Positions 1 through 11,700 of a stretch of DNA of 64,000 nucleotides are shown piece after piece (within the stretch, counting starts at the first letter, position 1; the number at the start of each line of letters is the position of its first letter). The stretch comes from Parasponia andersonii (lineage: Eukaryota > Streptophyta > Magnoliopsida > Rosales > Cannabaceae), in assembly GCA_002914805.1 (NCBI GenBank), contig JXTB01000485.1, positions 179,084-243,083 on the forward strand. Reading direction: 5' to 3'. Under the pieces are notes generated by a model that saw only the letters and a program-made list of their open reading frames with translations, searched no databases and was not told the origin of the DNA. A program made the position numbers and the translations under genes.

Positions 1-1700
1 AGTTTAAATTATAATCAAATTAAATAAAATAATTATAGATAATAAAGGTTAATAAAAAAAATATTTATTGGAAATAAATTTGTAGGAAGTTATAAAGATA
101 GGAGTTATTAGGGAAATAAAAAAAATTGAATAGTATTACACCAAATTTGGTGTAAATATAATATTACATTGGAGAGGATTTTTAACACCAAAATGGTGTT
201 TTGCACCAATTTGGTTCAACATTGGAGATGCTTTTATAATGTCAATTTTATTGATATTCTTTGTCAAAATTATTTTAATAGTTTAAAAAATTTATTATTA
301 GGAGACAAAAATAGATTAAGATCTTAAAGAAGAAATCACAGGAAAGATAAAAAAAAAAACAAAAAATCACAGGGAAGAAACCAAAGAGTGGCTTTCAAAA
401 TCATAAGCCAAAAAATTATTATATGAGTAGAAAAAAACTTTAATAATAGATATTTTTGGAATTAAAAAAAGTTTAGAGGTATGCAAAAAGAAAATCATAA
501 GATTTTTAAAATTTATTGACGGGTATCTTTAGAGAAAGGGTGGAGAGCTATTGCTATCCATTGGAGAATCCAACAATATCGAGGTTTTGGTCGATGTCAT
601 CAAAAGCTCCATCAAATATGGTTAAAAAGTAAGCACTATTAAGGATATTGTTGTGTAGATTTTGACTACTATAAGGAGTTGACCATAAGATTAGCGTATT
701 TAATTTCTTATTTACAAAATTAGGAACATATAAATAAGTCTAATTAAAATTCGAATCTTTCTACTCTTGCATATTTACTCTCAAAAATCCTAGACTCATT
801 GAGTTAACTTTATCTTTTGATTTATTTGTAGTTTCTTACTCTTGCTTTCATTTCAGTTAGAATCCTTAGGACATAAACATTTACAATATGATCTTTTGTT
901 CTATTATCTCAATGATGATTTATTTGAAGTGAGAGGTCTATGTGACATTATTTCATCCGCAAAGAATCATGGAAAAGAAAAATAGCATACTACAAGTTAC
1001 GCTGAAAAACAAAAAAAACAAAAAAAACAAAAAAAAAAAGCACAAACAGCAGAAGAAAAGGCAATTAAAAGAAGTCTAAAAGTAAATTATTAAAAATTAA
1101 GTCATCTAATTACTGAAGTTAAAAAAGAAAAAGCAAAAACTCGAATTTCAATTAAAAAAAAAATAAAAGCACAAAGTTTGTAATCTACCATCATTAATTT
1201 GCATTGTTTTAAACAATAGATTCGATTAGAGGAGAAATTTCTTCCAAATGTATCTCGCTTTCTTTAGGCTCTAATATATTCGAGTCTAAATCTGACAGAC
1301 AATTGTTTTACCTCATTACGTCTTCTCGGTTTTTCTCCTTTTCTCTTTTGTTTTTTTTTTTGCCCCGAAATTTTGTCGTACAAGTCTCTGTTAGAGATGT
1401 ATATGTTGTTCACCTAATAATCTTTCGAGGCTAAGTAAAGCGCAAATGTGAACTCTTGTGGGAGAGCACAAAGTCAATACACTAGTTTTTGACAAACCAA
1501 TAATTAGGTCTAGCCACATCTTTCCTGGTTCTTGATTAGCTCAATAACCCATGGACATACTAACGACTTTTGAGTAGTTCTATCATGAGTTCAAGACATT
1601 AAAATTCTTCTGAGCTTGTTATAATTTGGAATTTGAAATCAGTCAAGGAAGCTCAACGAACCAATTGTAATACCTCATATTTCTTACAACAATTCCCATC
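1..1700. other. AT-rich intergenic DNA, no gene seen
   Basis: No convincing exon, RNA gene or long open frame is visible here. The first 240 bases contain short palindromes built on ACACCAAATTTGGTGT (perfect 20-base palindrome at 136-155) followed by a sequence ending in ATTGGAGATGC, which resembles the end of a decayed small transposon. The rest is A/T-rich with oligo-A runs near 1000-1170. The last 100 bases serve as the upstream region of the proline-rich gene that follows. Confidence 0.6.
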
Positions 1701-1759
1701 AAAATCATGGGTATGATCATGCTCAGCAAAGCCTTGGAATCCTTCTCCCTTTTTCTCTC

Positions 1760-1767
1760 TATAAATA
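1760..1767 (+). promoter_or_regulatory. TATA box of the proline-rich protein gene
   Basis: TATAAATA sits 97 bases before the chosen ATG at 1857, in a C/T-rich context (TTTCTCTCTATAAATACC). Transcription would begin near 1790 and leave a 5' leader of about 65 bases. Its position inside the longer open frame that begins at 1707 is the reason for choosing the ATG at 1857 rather than 1707. Confidence 0.6.
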
Positions 1768-1856
1768 CCTACTACAAACATCCTTTCTCTCCACAAAAAA
1801 TACTCCACTCTAAAAATATTGTCCATATTCAATTCAAGTACTATTGTCATCAACCC

Positions 1857-2276
1857 ATGGCTTTCCCCAAAACCTTCTTTGTTCTATCAATGATCATAGC
1901 CTTATTGTCACTCTCAACAAATCCAATCTTAGCAACTCGCCGCCTATTGGACACACCGGTGGCGGCCCCACCACCAGCATTGCCCAAAATTCCGGCTCTT
2001 CCCAATCCCACATTGCCTCCAATGCCGTCAGTCCCACCACCACTGCCTAAACCAAATTTGCCTCCTCCTTTGCCTTCTAATCCACTGCCTACTCTTCCAA
2101 CTCCCCCAACTTTGCCAAAGCCCACTCCATTGCCTACATTTCCCACAAACCCGGCCAATAATATTCCCTCAATTCCAAAGGGAACACTTCCTCCACTGCC
2201 CTCTATCCCTACAACACTACCTTCAATTCCCACCATTCCAAATCTTCCATCCTTATCTCCTCCACCATCAAATTGA
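1857..2276 (+). CDS. Secreted proline-rich cell-wall-type protein
   Basis: A single-exon frame encodes 139 aa. Residues 1 to about 26 form a clear secretory signal peptide with a hydrophobic core (FFVLSMIIALLSL) followed by NPILATRR. The mature part is about 40% proline, arranged as short PxLP, LPPLP and PTLP units with a few Asn, Ser and Thr residues and no cysteine. This is the composition of small proline-rich or PELPK-like extracellular proteins, which are exported to the wall where prolines may be hydroxylated. There is no C-terminal hydrophobic tail that would suggest a GPI anchor; the protein ends SLSPPPSN. The ATG at 1857 is preferred because a TATA box lies between the upstream ATG (1707) and it, and because the signal peptide then starts at residue 1. 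Family membership rests on composition only, so a specific name is not justified. Confidence 0.75.
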   Translation: MAFPKTFFVLSMIIALLSLSTNPILATRRLLDTPVAAPPPALPKIPALPNPTLPPMPSVPPPLPKPNLPPPLPSNPLPTLPTPPTLPKPTPLPTFPTNPANNIPSIPKGTLPPLPSIPTTLPSIPTIPNLPSLSPPPSN

Positions 2277-4660
2277 ACCCTTTTGAGATCTGGAGCTTAA
2301 TTTTCTACTTGTGTCTATGATCTTTGGATGTAATGGAGTCTTTTATAAGATGACATTGGGATTGTGTTCTTTATTTTTCTTTTTTCTTTTTTTTTTTGGT
2401 TCTTTTTTCTTTGTTAAATATTGTTTGGCTATAATTTGAGGATGTCCATGTTCTTTTATGTGTATTTTATGGTTTTCTTTTTTCTTTCATGTTGTGGGGT
2501 TTCGATATGTATACAGAGTTGTTGTATTCTGGTTATTATTGTACTCTTGAATAAATTTATCGATTGATCAATATCATCTATTTCATATTGAACTACGAAG
2601 GAAATATATATATTTATAAATGTGAACTTATTGTTAATTCACTAACTCTACGTATTAAGAAAAGAAAACTACTCTTTATAAGTCATAACAAAAGTGATGA
2701 TCACGGTTTCAGCAAGGTTTAACTATTGTTACTGTGGGGCTCATTTCTTTCTGTGATGCTTGCCATATGGTTCAGGAGATGGAAAAGTAAAAAGATATAA
2801 TAGATGAATTCAATACGGACTCCTAAGGATACTACTTCAATGATAAGTGAGTTCCACATTATACAGTATAGGCTTGCTAAATCCACGAAAGTTAGTATTA
2901 AGTCTCGTTCGAGGTCTACACCAGACAAACCCTTAGAAGGGTTAGCCGAATTTAAGCCACCTCGAACATAAGTTCTAGAGCCTCAAGACTTTATAGTTCT
3001 CCATCCTCACAAGTGACATTTAATCCCAAACTCAGACAGAGCATTTAATACTTCCTCATAGTCACCATGTGCGTTAGGTGAACCATTTTACAGAGCTACA
3101 GATAACCATGATCTCGTCCGGTATAAGCACATCTCAGAAGAGATCGTGGTAAACAAGCAACGTCGAATTAAAGAGAGTTGCAGTATTCATAGTCTATGAT
3201 TTCCGGAGCACATAACGAGAAAAAGAAGGTAATTAGTCCTGAAATTAAGGGAGGATTGAGCACTTAATTTCAGGACACACATACATATATATATATATAT
3301 ATATGTAGCATTTTTTTTTTAGAAGAATAGGTTTTTCAATTGTTATTTCTACCATTTTTTTTTTAGTTTTTGAGAAAAATATCTGACTTAATCATCAGGG
3401 AATCTTGCAGGTGGCCACCTTCGACTCTCCCTCCGGAATCAAGACCAGAGTTAAATCAAACCAAAGAGAACACGTAGATAATTGGTAGAAGAACAAACCA
3501 ACACTTACTAAAGTTAATCCGGTGAATAGTTCGTTCTCAATATTCCAGCATATTGATAATTACAAACATTAGAAATATAAGCCGGCTAGATTCACGTCTT
3601 TTCAATATAAAGGTCTTAAGCTTAAATCCACCCCCTAATTCAAGGAAATAAAATAAACAAAATACTCGCAATGAAAAAGAGTGAGTTATAATAGCTTATA
3701 TAATTAACGTGAACTGTTTCCTGAGAAATAAACAAGGTGAATAGCTTTAGAGTATTTCCAAGAAATGGTTGTTTTTGTCAGATCAATTAAAAAAATTGCC
3801 TTTTTTTACATCTATATAATAAATAACCGTTTACAGTTTTATTTTGATAAATAGCCATTTTTTATAAGGTAAATCAATTTTTTAAAAAGTTTTAATTTTT
3901 CAAAAAGTAAATCAAGTTTTTGAAAAATAAATCAATATATTTCGATAAACTCAATATGAAAAATGGTCATTTTTAAAATTCGGCCATTTTTTAGCAGTAT
4001 TTGAAAAACGGCTAATTTGCAGGTTATGATTCAAAACTTGGTCATTTTGCTAAAAAGTTCGTAGCTTTAAGCTATAAACAAAAGTAAATTAATAGCTGCT
4101 TCTCTAATGAAATTATATTGTATAGAAGTACACTAGGATGGTTTAAAAAAAATGAGGAGGCCGTCAACTGCAAATTTAACCAATACGTCTCTACACATTC
4201 CTCCAATCATACGTTTGGGTTTTCAACCTGACACCTAGTTATATATATTCTCTTAAACTTATCGGTAGGCATAATTATTTCCACTATTCGATTATCATTT
4301 AAAAAATTGTTGACAAAAAAAATTATATCATTAATTGCATTTTGTACATAACTCATAACTCATACAAAATAAATTTTAGTATTTACCAATCCAATATATA
4401 TATATAATATATAAAATATAAAAAATATTATAAGTAGTACATGGTGAACCAGGACTCCTTTTTTCTATTTGTCATTTTGAAAAAGAGTTGATCTTATCAC
4501 ATATAATAGAAGACGTATTTTGTAAAACTCTAATAGCGACATCGACTAGAACTCCATCTTCTTTATAAGAAGTTTAGGATTCAGAAGTCCACTTTGTTAG
4601 TTCATAAAATTGCATTGGCATTTACACTAGCCAACGCTGTGTTACATGGATCAGTTATCA
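2277..4660. other. Intergenic; 3' flank and repeat-like DNA
   Basis: The first 300 bases are T-rich and contain AATAAA-like signals (AATAAATTTATCG near 2551), fitting the 3' end of the proline-rich gene. From about 2930 to 3300 the composition becomes more balanced and reads like a decayed retroelement end, without a recognisable protein. A perfect hairpin (3236-3276) and a TA microsatellite (about 3283-3304) lie at its right edge. The rest, 3700-4560, is low-complexity AT-rich sequence with poly-A/T tracts. No gene is seen. Confidence 0.5.
3236..3276. repeat. Perfect 14-bp inverted repeat (hairpin)
   Basis: GTCCTGAAATTAAG at 3236-3249 is exactly complementary to CTTAATTTCAGGAC at 3263-3276, with a 13-base loop. 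It stands directly before a TA dinucleotide tract. It does not resemble a known transposon terminus, and no T-run follows that would make it a transcription terminator. Confidence 0.7.
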
Positions 4661-4663
4661 TAA

Positions 4664-5471
4664 AATGGCAGCAGCTACCAGGCCTTCTCTTGGTCAGTTT
4701 TGAGCGTTGATACAAACCTTGCTTCTCGTCATCCATTAAATACACCATCCTCAGCATTAGCATTGTCTTCAACCCCGTCTGTGAAAGAGACAACAGGGCC
4801 ACCAAAACCATCGCCCTTGCCACCAAGAACATCATCGCCTAAAACGGCTATGATAGCCGTGCTGCACTCTACTCCTGCACTGACACCGCCAACTACTACA
4901 ACTAAGAGCAACTCCAGTTCAAAGCCACTGCCCTCTACCCCATTAGCAACATCGCCTGACTCTTCAACTGCATTGAAGTCCGCCCTGCTTCCAATGCCAA
5001 ATCCACTGTCCCCAAGAACATCACAGCCTAAAACGGCTTTGATGATCGTGCACTCTGCCCCAGCACCAACACTGCCAACTAACCCAGTTGCAGGCAACTC
5101 CAGTTCACAGCCACTGCCCTCTACCGCATTAACAACACAGAGATTTTTCAACTGTGTTGAAGTCCGCCTTGCTTCCAATGCCAAATCCACCATCCCCACC
5201 AAGAACATCGCAGCATAAAGTGGCTTGGACAGCCATGCACCCTGCCCCAGTGCCAATTACCCCAACTGTGAATGACTCCAGTTCAAAGCCACTGTCCTCT
5301 ACTGCATTAACAACAGTGCCAGATTCTTCAACTGCATCAAAGTCCGCCATGCTTCTGATGCCACATCCACCCTCCTTAATGACACTCATCACCCAAAAGA
5401 CAGCACAAGCTTCTCAGGTTACCGTTGCACCTGTAATCCCTTCTGTACGTGGTCCACCATCACAGCAGTAG
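4664..5471 (+). pseudogene. Pro/Ser/Thr-rich tandem-repeat protein, frameshifted
   Basis: The frame opens after a TAA at 4661 and reads as a Pro/Ser/Thr/Ala-rich protein made of about 3.6 tandem units of roughly 180 bases (60 aa). Unit borders are visible near 4738, 4931, 5117 and 5295. Each unit carries SSS(K/Q)PLPST, then a block like DSSTALKSALLPMPN and an xPRTSxPKTA block. Near 5139 one unit has CAG where its sister has GTGCC, a net loss of 2 bases. This shifts the frame, and the repeat continues in the +1 frame from 5154 to the TAG at 5471. There is no ATG with a signal peptide at the 5' end; the first frame has only internal Met codons. I read this as a decayed extracellular proline-rich or arabinogalactan-like gene. 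An unseen first exon spliced into CAG|GCC near 4680, or a sequencing error at 5139, are the alternatives. The antisense Gly/Val-rich frame is a shadow. Confidence 0.5.
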
Positions 5472-6081
5472 TCCCTTCTTTCCTCAGAATTCAATAGGGC
5501 CATGAGATGCAAATCTGCTATCGTCCTCTTTCCTTCAAATCTCAGATAGGATAATTCTCTTATTCTTTATGAAACGTTTTTTTGGCCTTGGCTTAATGCT
5601 ACTTCTAAACCCACCAGTAATTCAGCAGGCTTGAGTTGGATCAAAATACATATGCTTTCTATCCGTTGGCTTTCATAATTTCCGTACTGCATTGTTTGAA
5701 GTCATCTCCCTCATTATTTGATATTTCTTCTTATCGTTAGTACACTTTCTTCTTGCATTAACAACTTGTAATTCATGTAAGCTCACAAATCTAATTAATT
5801 AAACCTGTTAAAAAGTTCATTAAATAAATCAGAGGTAAATTCCCCATAACTAAAGATTTTTGTAGATGCATACTAAACATGTGAGGTGAAGAAGCATCTT
5901 TCTGACAAATATAATAGGCATTGTACACCTAACTCCCAGTAATTTCACCATGCAATTTCAATACCAGGACTTTTGGATTCTATAAGCACATTCAGAGACT
6001 GTAGCACATGTTAATAAACAGCCAACTCTGCTTCTAGAATACTCATTTCAATACCAGGATTTTTGGATTCTATGAGCACAT
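5472..6081. other. Intergenic 3' flank of two convergent genes
   Basis: No exon is visible. The only notable structure is a 41-base segment at 5955-5995 that matches the end of the IMPACT-family gene (6045-6085) at 39 of 41 positions, described separately. Confidence 0.5.
5955..5995. repeat. Direct repeat of the IMPACT gene's terminal segment
   Basis: ATTTCAATACCAGGAC and the following bases to 5995 match 6045-6085 with two mismatches in 41 positions, at a spacing of 90 bases. The second copy contains the TGA stop (6084-6082 on the minus strand), so the duplication takes in the stop codon and the first part of the 3' untranslated region. Confidence 0.8.
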
Positions 6082-7625
6082 TCAGCGTTTATAGAACACT
6101 AACTCTCTACTACAGTTAGCCTTGATGGCATCCTCCAATTTCTCAACACAGTCAAAATCAGCTTTAAAAGAAACCATGGTAGTACCATCCTTCCCAGTTT
6201 CGTAATCTTGCTTGATATCTTCTACTTGAAAAGATTGTAACTGGAAAGAAGCATTATGCAAAATATCGAAACATCAATCTAGACCATGTTAAAACAAGAA
6301 GAATAGAAATCATTATGCAAATAAAAGGTTACCTGATGATACAGAGCCCCCAAAAGATCAAATGGGACCTCCACACCCATTGGGACCTGCAATGCATAAG
6401 ATCAAATCAAAGATTACATAGAAGACTAAAGTACTCTACAGATAGGAGTATGAAACAGCAATTACAATGGATACCCAAATAGAATAAAAGCAATGATGCA
6501 AATAGCCCAAGTTAGAAACCCAATACCTTGGATTTTACTAAACAAGTTGGGGCGTTTCTTAAGCATTCCGAGGTAACTCCTCCATAAGCTCTGACTAGCC
6601 CTCCGGTGCCTAATTTGATACCTCCGAAATACCTTCCAAATACAAAAAAATATATGTCCAAGAAAATATTGTTACCAACTTTAAGTTGGTTCATGTAACA
6701 TGACAAACATTGTGGTACTTTAATTCAAGTGGATAGTCTTCATTCAAAACCAAAAATAATGCTTCATACTGAGGCAGAAAACTCTGAAATATTGCTAGGT
6801 AAGTCCCATGAAGAATGGAATCCCGACCTCATCAGCCCAAAGCATGGGCTTGACGACTCGACTATCCCTCAGCTAAAAACAGTAGTAATATCATCATCAA
6901 TATCAAATTCTTCAAAAACAATGAAGCATCTGAAAATGTTTTTACCTGATGACGACCACCATAACTCTGTCAATTCCCGAAGAAACAATGGCAGATTGTA
7001 TTGGCTTTCCAGCTGTACCCGATGGTTCTCCATCATCATTGAACCGGTATTGATCTCCAACCTGACTTGTTCAAGAAAATCGCTTAATTTTCTCTCGTTT
7101 TCTTGACTACCAAACAGATAATTTTGAGAAACTAAATCAAATAAATAAAGGAAACCCATTATAGAACTCTACCTTATAAGCCCAACAATTATGAGTGGCG
7201 CGCGGATCTCGAACCTAATTTCAAGAAAAAGCAATCAAAAGGACCAAGCTTTATCATAATCAGAGCCTAAGAAATATTGGGTCAATTACCATAAAGCGAA
7301 TAAAATAGTGAAAAGATACCTGGGAGAGGAAGGAAAAGGCAGATTGTTCATCGGAGATTGGGCCAGCAATGGCGATGAATTTGCTCTTTTTGATCTCTTT
7401 TTCCAAAGTAACTCTTTCCGTGATCGTCGTGAAAGCACCACCGCCGCGGCCATTGCTGCTGCTACTGCTACTGCTGCTGCTGCTAGCGTTGATTGTGGTG
7501 GTGACCATGGCTCTCTTGTGGAAGAGACCAGTACTAGAACGACGTTGAGTTTGAGTCAGTAGCAGTAGCTTACGACAATGGTAGTGGGAACGACAACTGG
7601 GTATTGTTATCGCTACTACAGGCAT
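6082..7625 (-). CDS. IMPACT/YigZ-family protein
   Basis: Six exons join in frame to 260 aa: 7625-7320, 7214-7173, 7061-6946, 6632-6527, 6386-6333 and 6240-6082, all with GT-AG borders. The IMPACT N-terminal fold begins about residue 65 ([19 protein letters not shown]). It contains the family's [21 protein letters not shown] (about 125-136) and [18 protein letters not shown] (about 155-172) motifs, all intact. The last exon supplies the smaller C-terminal alpha/beta module seen in bacterial YigZ. Family members bind ribosomes or RNA and, in animals and yeast, counteract the kinase GCN2; the plant role is not established. Residues 1-60 are rich in Ser, Arg and His, with a Ser run, and look like an organelle presequence. 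A second Met at residue 40 (MVTTTINAS) could give a cytosolic form. The start at 7625 is the first in-frame ATG. Confidence 0.88.
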
Positions 7626-7831
7626 GGCTTAACCGAAAGACTTCTTATTCTACTTCTTCGATTCGGTATGGACCAAACATTTTGAGACACCCAAACTGTA
7701 GCGTTGCCCGTACTCATGCGGTTGGTGATGATATCAGTTCGGAACGACGTGTCGTTTGGATTGAATATGACTACTTTAAACGACAGGAAATCCTAACTTG
7801 TACTATGCGGTCGCTGTTTTTTAATATCATG

Positions 7832-7833
<2 letters not shown>

Positions 7834-7862
<29 letters not shown>
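7834..7862. repeat. (CT)n microsatellite
   Basis: About 14 uninterrupted CT units lie about 210 bases upstream of the IMPACT-family start codon. On the coding strand this is a GA repeat, a common element in plant promoters and 5' leaders. Confidence 0.9.
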
Positions 7863-7866
<4 letters not shown>

Positions 7867-7901
7867 TTTTTATGATCTTTGAACTATTTAACTCGTGGCA
7901 T

Positions 7902-8033
7902 TTTAGTCATTAAAATATTAATTATGGCAATTAAACATCTAAATTTTTTAATTTATTATAATTAGCATTTAGTCATTAAAATATTAATTATAGCAATTAA
8001 ATACCTAAATTTTCTATTTTATTATAATTTGAT
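7902..8033. repeat. 66-bp tandem duplication
   Basis: The block starting TTTAGTCATTAAAATATTAA at 7902-7967 is repeated at 7968-8033 with a handful of substitutions (for example ATGGCAATTAAACATC against ATAGCAATTAAATACC). It forms the left part of the decayed element that ends near 8463. Confidence 0.8.
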
Positions 8034-8791
8034 CCTCTAAACGGTCTGAATTGCAACTTGCTACTAACTTTTTTATCAAAAACACATTTGAGGAGCACTT
8101 GGTGGCATCTAAAAGTGAATTTGAAAGATAATTTAAGAATTTCAAGCATAAAACTGAATAATTATCGAAAAAAAATTCTAAAATTACAGTTCCAAAAACC
8201 CTAAAAATGCAAATGATATATTTTTTTTTCTCAACAAATCATTTTTTTTCCAATTTATTTTCTTTTAAATACACTTTCAAGTGCTACAATGTGTTGCTCA
8301 CGTATGTTTTGGGTCAAAAATTAACAATAGATTACAATTTAGACAATTCAAGACCAAATTACTTCAAATCTGAAAATTCAGGGACTTAATTGCTATAAAT
8401 AAAATTTTAGATAACAAATTGCCACAAATTAAATAATTCAGGACCATTTGTGCCACAAACCCCCCTTCTTCTTCTTTTTTTTTTTTACAAAAAGCTAGTG
8501 GTCAGTGCTTACAAAGGGAAACGTAACTAAATCCTATCAGATATGACCTGACTAATAATAAAATGCAGTACATATCTGGATGGAATATGTATGTATAATT
8601 GACCATGCAATTTTTTTTTTTTTGAAGGGTGACCATGCAATTTTATGTTTGCCAAAAAATCAATATGCAGATAATCTGGCGAACGAGGAAAAAAAAAAAA
8701 AGAAAAAGAAAGAGGAGAAAAAAGAATGATTTTTTCTTTTACATTATACCATTAATATCTTAAAAAATAAAAAAAAAGTTTCCAGATCAGC

Positions 8792-11700
8792 TCAAACCTC
8801 ATAAAATGTATGAGCTGATCTTTCTCCATTTGCTCTTCTTAATGATACACCCGTTCTAACATCAAAGGGGTTAGCCCATAAAACATGTTCGAAGTCGGTT
8901 TCCCTACTGCTACTCCTATCCAATTGGCTGGTTGATTTTCTACGGTTTTTATTAGTGTCAGTATACAAAATTCTAGAGTTCCCTTCCCTTTCAACATCCC
9001 AGCTGCTCCCTTGGGGTGGCAGCCTCCTCCAAACATCATTTCCCTCGTTAAAATCTGTACCAAAGTCCAAATGAGACGAAGATGCAACGGGGTTCGATGA
9101 ATTTCCATATTGCCTGTAAAAACTCCTTCCTGCTTTGCCAAAGATGTAATCGGAGAAGTCATCAGTGCCGCTGGAGTCCTTGGTGCTGACAGTGCTGGAA
9201 GAACTTGCATCCGAGCAACTAAAAATAGATGAACTCTCACTTGATGAATCTGCTCCACGAACTTTGTGGACCGAGTTTAATCTCCAATCATATGGATACG
9301 AACTATCCGGGTAAGGATTTCTACTGAACCTCTGTTGTATGGAAGGAACATCCATCATCGTGGAGTTGGATCTTGACTTTGATTTGCCAATGCTGGAAGG
9401 AACTGCTTCCAAGTTCCTTCTCTTAAACTTAGCACCATGCGTGACCATATTGCTACCCAGCAGAGCTGGGGGCCGCGGAGACTGCCTGAACATTGTAAAA
9501 AATGAGTTTTTACTGGAATATAGAAAATCAGAAGATCATAGAACAATAAAAATGAAGGGGTATTACCTTTCATAAAGAAGCATGTAAGCCCCTTCTGATA
9601 AGACCCTCTCCAACTCTACAGGTATTACCTAAAAGAATAGGTGCAACCATTAAATCTGAAATATTGTCTCCTGCCGATAATGGAAGCACGGTAAAGAAAA
9701 TAAAGCAAGACAAGTAAACCAGGAAAGTAATTATTTAAATGTGCATGAAACAAGGGACATACTGTGCTGTCATCAATCCTGAACCACTCCCTCTGAATAT
9801 TCTTTACATAACACACATAATGACCTGAAAAGGCAGCACTCATAATATCCAAGTGAACGACCACACCATAAAGACTGTACAACGGAGATCCATCACTTGA
9901 TCTGCTCATATATGGGGCCATGTCCAGTAACTCAGGGAACCGAACTGCCTTGCTCAATTTCTCAAAGTTACCAGACTGTAGTTCACAGGAATAAGATAAA
10001 ATTAGCATTCAAAAATACAAGAAAAGCATAAGATTAAACATAACACTATAAAATTACCTTAAATCGTTTCAACACAATTGTAAGAATATTTGGTGCCTCC
10101 AGTACTGTCAACTTCTTTCTGGCTTTCTCATAAGATTTACATCTTTATAAAAGCAGAAAAAAAAAAGAATATTAATCAAATTAGACAAATAAGAATGAAA
10201 AGTGACTTAAAACCTACATGGATTAGAAATTCTCATCTAAAGTTCAAATATCATGTACAAAAACTTTCCTTCTATATGCACAAACCATTCAAAACTGCAA
10301 TATCCAATCAAGAACTCTCAGACAAATTTAAAAACAAAGCAAATTAACCAACCTGCTGCAATAATACTTATTATCTCGATCCAAAGTTTCTGTGGCTGTA
10401 AATTGTGCAAGAGCCTCTTCAAGAGTTCCAATTTCCCCATCTATTTCGACTGTAAGGTCCATCATCTGCTCACAGAGCTCAGATTTTCCTTGGCACCTCA
10501 TGCACTTAATCTGAGAATTCCAATCATGACATTGCCAACATAAGTAAAAGACGTAGTAGAGAGAACAACGAATGTAACTCCGCAAACTTTGGACCTAGCA
10601 AAATTATCAGAGTCAGAAACAACCTTAGATCGGAGGTATCCTCCAAAAGTCATTCCTACTAGAGTTGTTTCTTCTGCCAAAGGACCCTTGGCACCAGTAT
10701 TGTTGAGGAAAACAGATTGCATTGTATCAACAGCATACCTGCAATCTTAGTCACTTATCACTTTATACGCATTTGAGGAGTAGAATTAAACAAGTAGGAT
10801 AATATATTTATTCTTTTGAGTTTTATCTGGCTCACCTTAAAAATTCGTGGGCATCTTCTTCCCTACCATGACCAAGATGACTTCCAATCTTATTTATTTT
10901 GGATAGTATCCTAACTGGGGACAGTGGGGAAGTCCCTTCCCTCGCCTCATGAATAAGATACTCAAACTCACAAATAAAACACCAGTCCTTCTTTCCACCT
11001 GTATTAATGGATGAACTCGTAAAATAACAAAGCTGCCAAGTGCATGACCCTATAGGTTAAATGATTTGCAGCCATGAAATGAAACTCACAAGTCTGGGAG
11101 TGAAGCCCTTGAAGAAAATATGAAGTAAAAGGTCGAGTAAACGCCAAGCACTGGAGCACAGCGTTAGCATAACAGCTGCATAAATTTCCAAGATCATAAT
11201 ACTATTAGCTAAACAGTTTTCAATAAAGGAAAAACACATTTCAGACCAGAAAATCATGTGGCTTATCTTTAGATTTATTAATAATTATCAAATATACGAG
11301 AAACAGATAACGAAAACCACTAAACTAGTTTAGTTGTCTCACAAGAAAAAATCTAAAACTTACTGGATCTTGTTGAAGTGTTCATCAGAAATGTAACATT
11401 TTTTTCACAGTATACAGCATTGAAATAATAATGTCCATATGTTGATTCAAAGAACTATATCTCTACATCACCTGTTTCCACAATTTGTAAGACCAAATGG
11501 GCAAAGAACCATCATGTCATGAGTGTACAGTTTCACGAACAATTCATATGGGAAGATTAGCTGCCAAAACAAAAGCAAAATACAAAATTAATGCAAAGTC
11601 GAAATAGCAAAAACTGGGAAAGCAAGAAAAATAGATCATATTTAAGAAGAAAAAAAGTAACCTTATGCTTTCCAGTATTCTCACTCCCAAGACTTGACAC

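Larger units (their letters stand above)
7626..8791. other. Intergenic between two minus-strand genes; decayed repeat
   Basis: Positions 7626-7830 form the promoter side of the IMPACT-family gene. A CT microsatellite (7834-7862) and a 66-bp tandem duplication (7902-8033) follow. Positions 8034-8463 read as a decayed copy of the transposon family seen intact at 48402-48846: they share AAAACACATTTGAGG-like and ATTAACATCAGATTA-like blocks and end in GGACCATTTGTGCCACAAACCC. From 8520 to 8790 the sequence is low-complexity 3' flank of the deubiquitinase gene. Confidence 0.5.

Noticed and set aside
1850-2236. Minus-strand Gly/Val-rich frame opposite the proline-rich gene
   Set aside because: Antisense of proline codons always gives Gly-rich frames; the plus strand has the signal peptide and TATA box.
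4729-5256. 175-codon minus-strand frame opposite the Pro/Ser-rich repeats
   Set aside because: Mirror of a proline-rich repeat; no recognisable start context, domain or splice pattern.
7308-7562. Plus-strand frame across the IMPACT gene's first exon
   Set aside because: Shadow of the real exon; its Ala/Thr runs are the antisense of the Ser run.
8463-8520. Possible solo LTR near the CCCCCC tract
   Set aside because: No TG...CA borders with a 5-bp duplication; the sequence is better explained as the end of the GGACCATTTGTGCC family.
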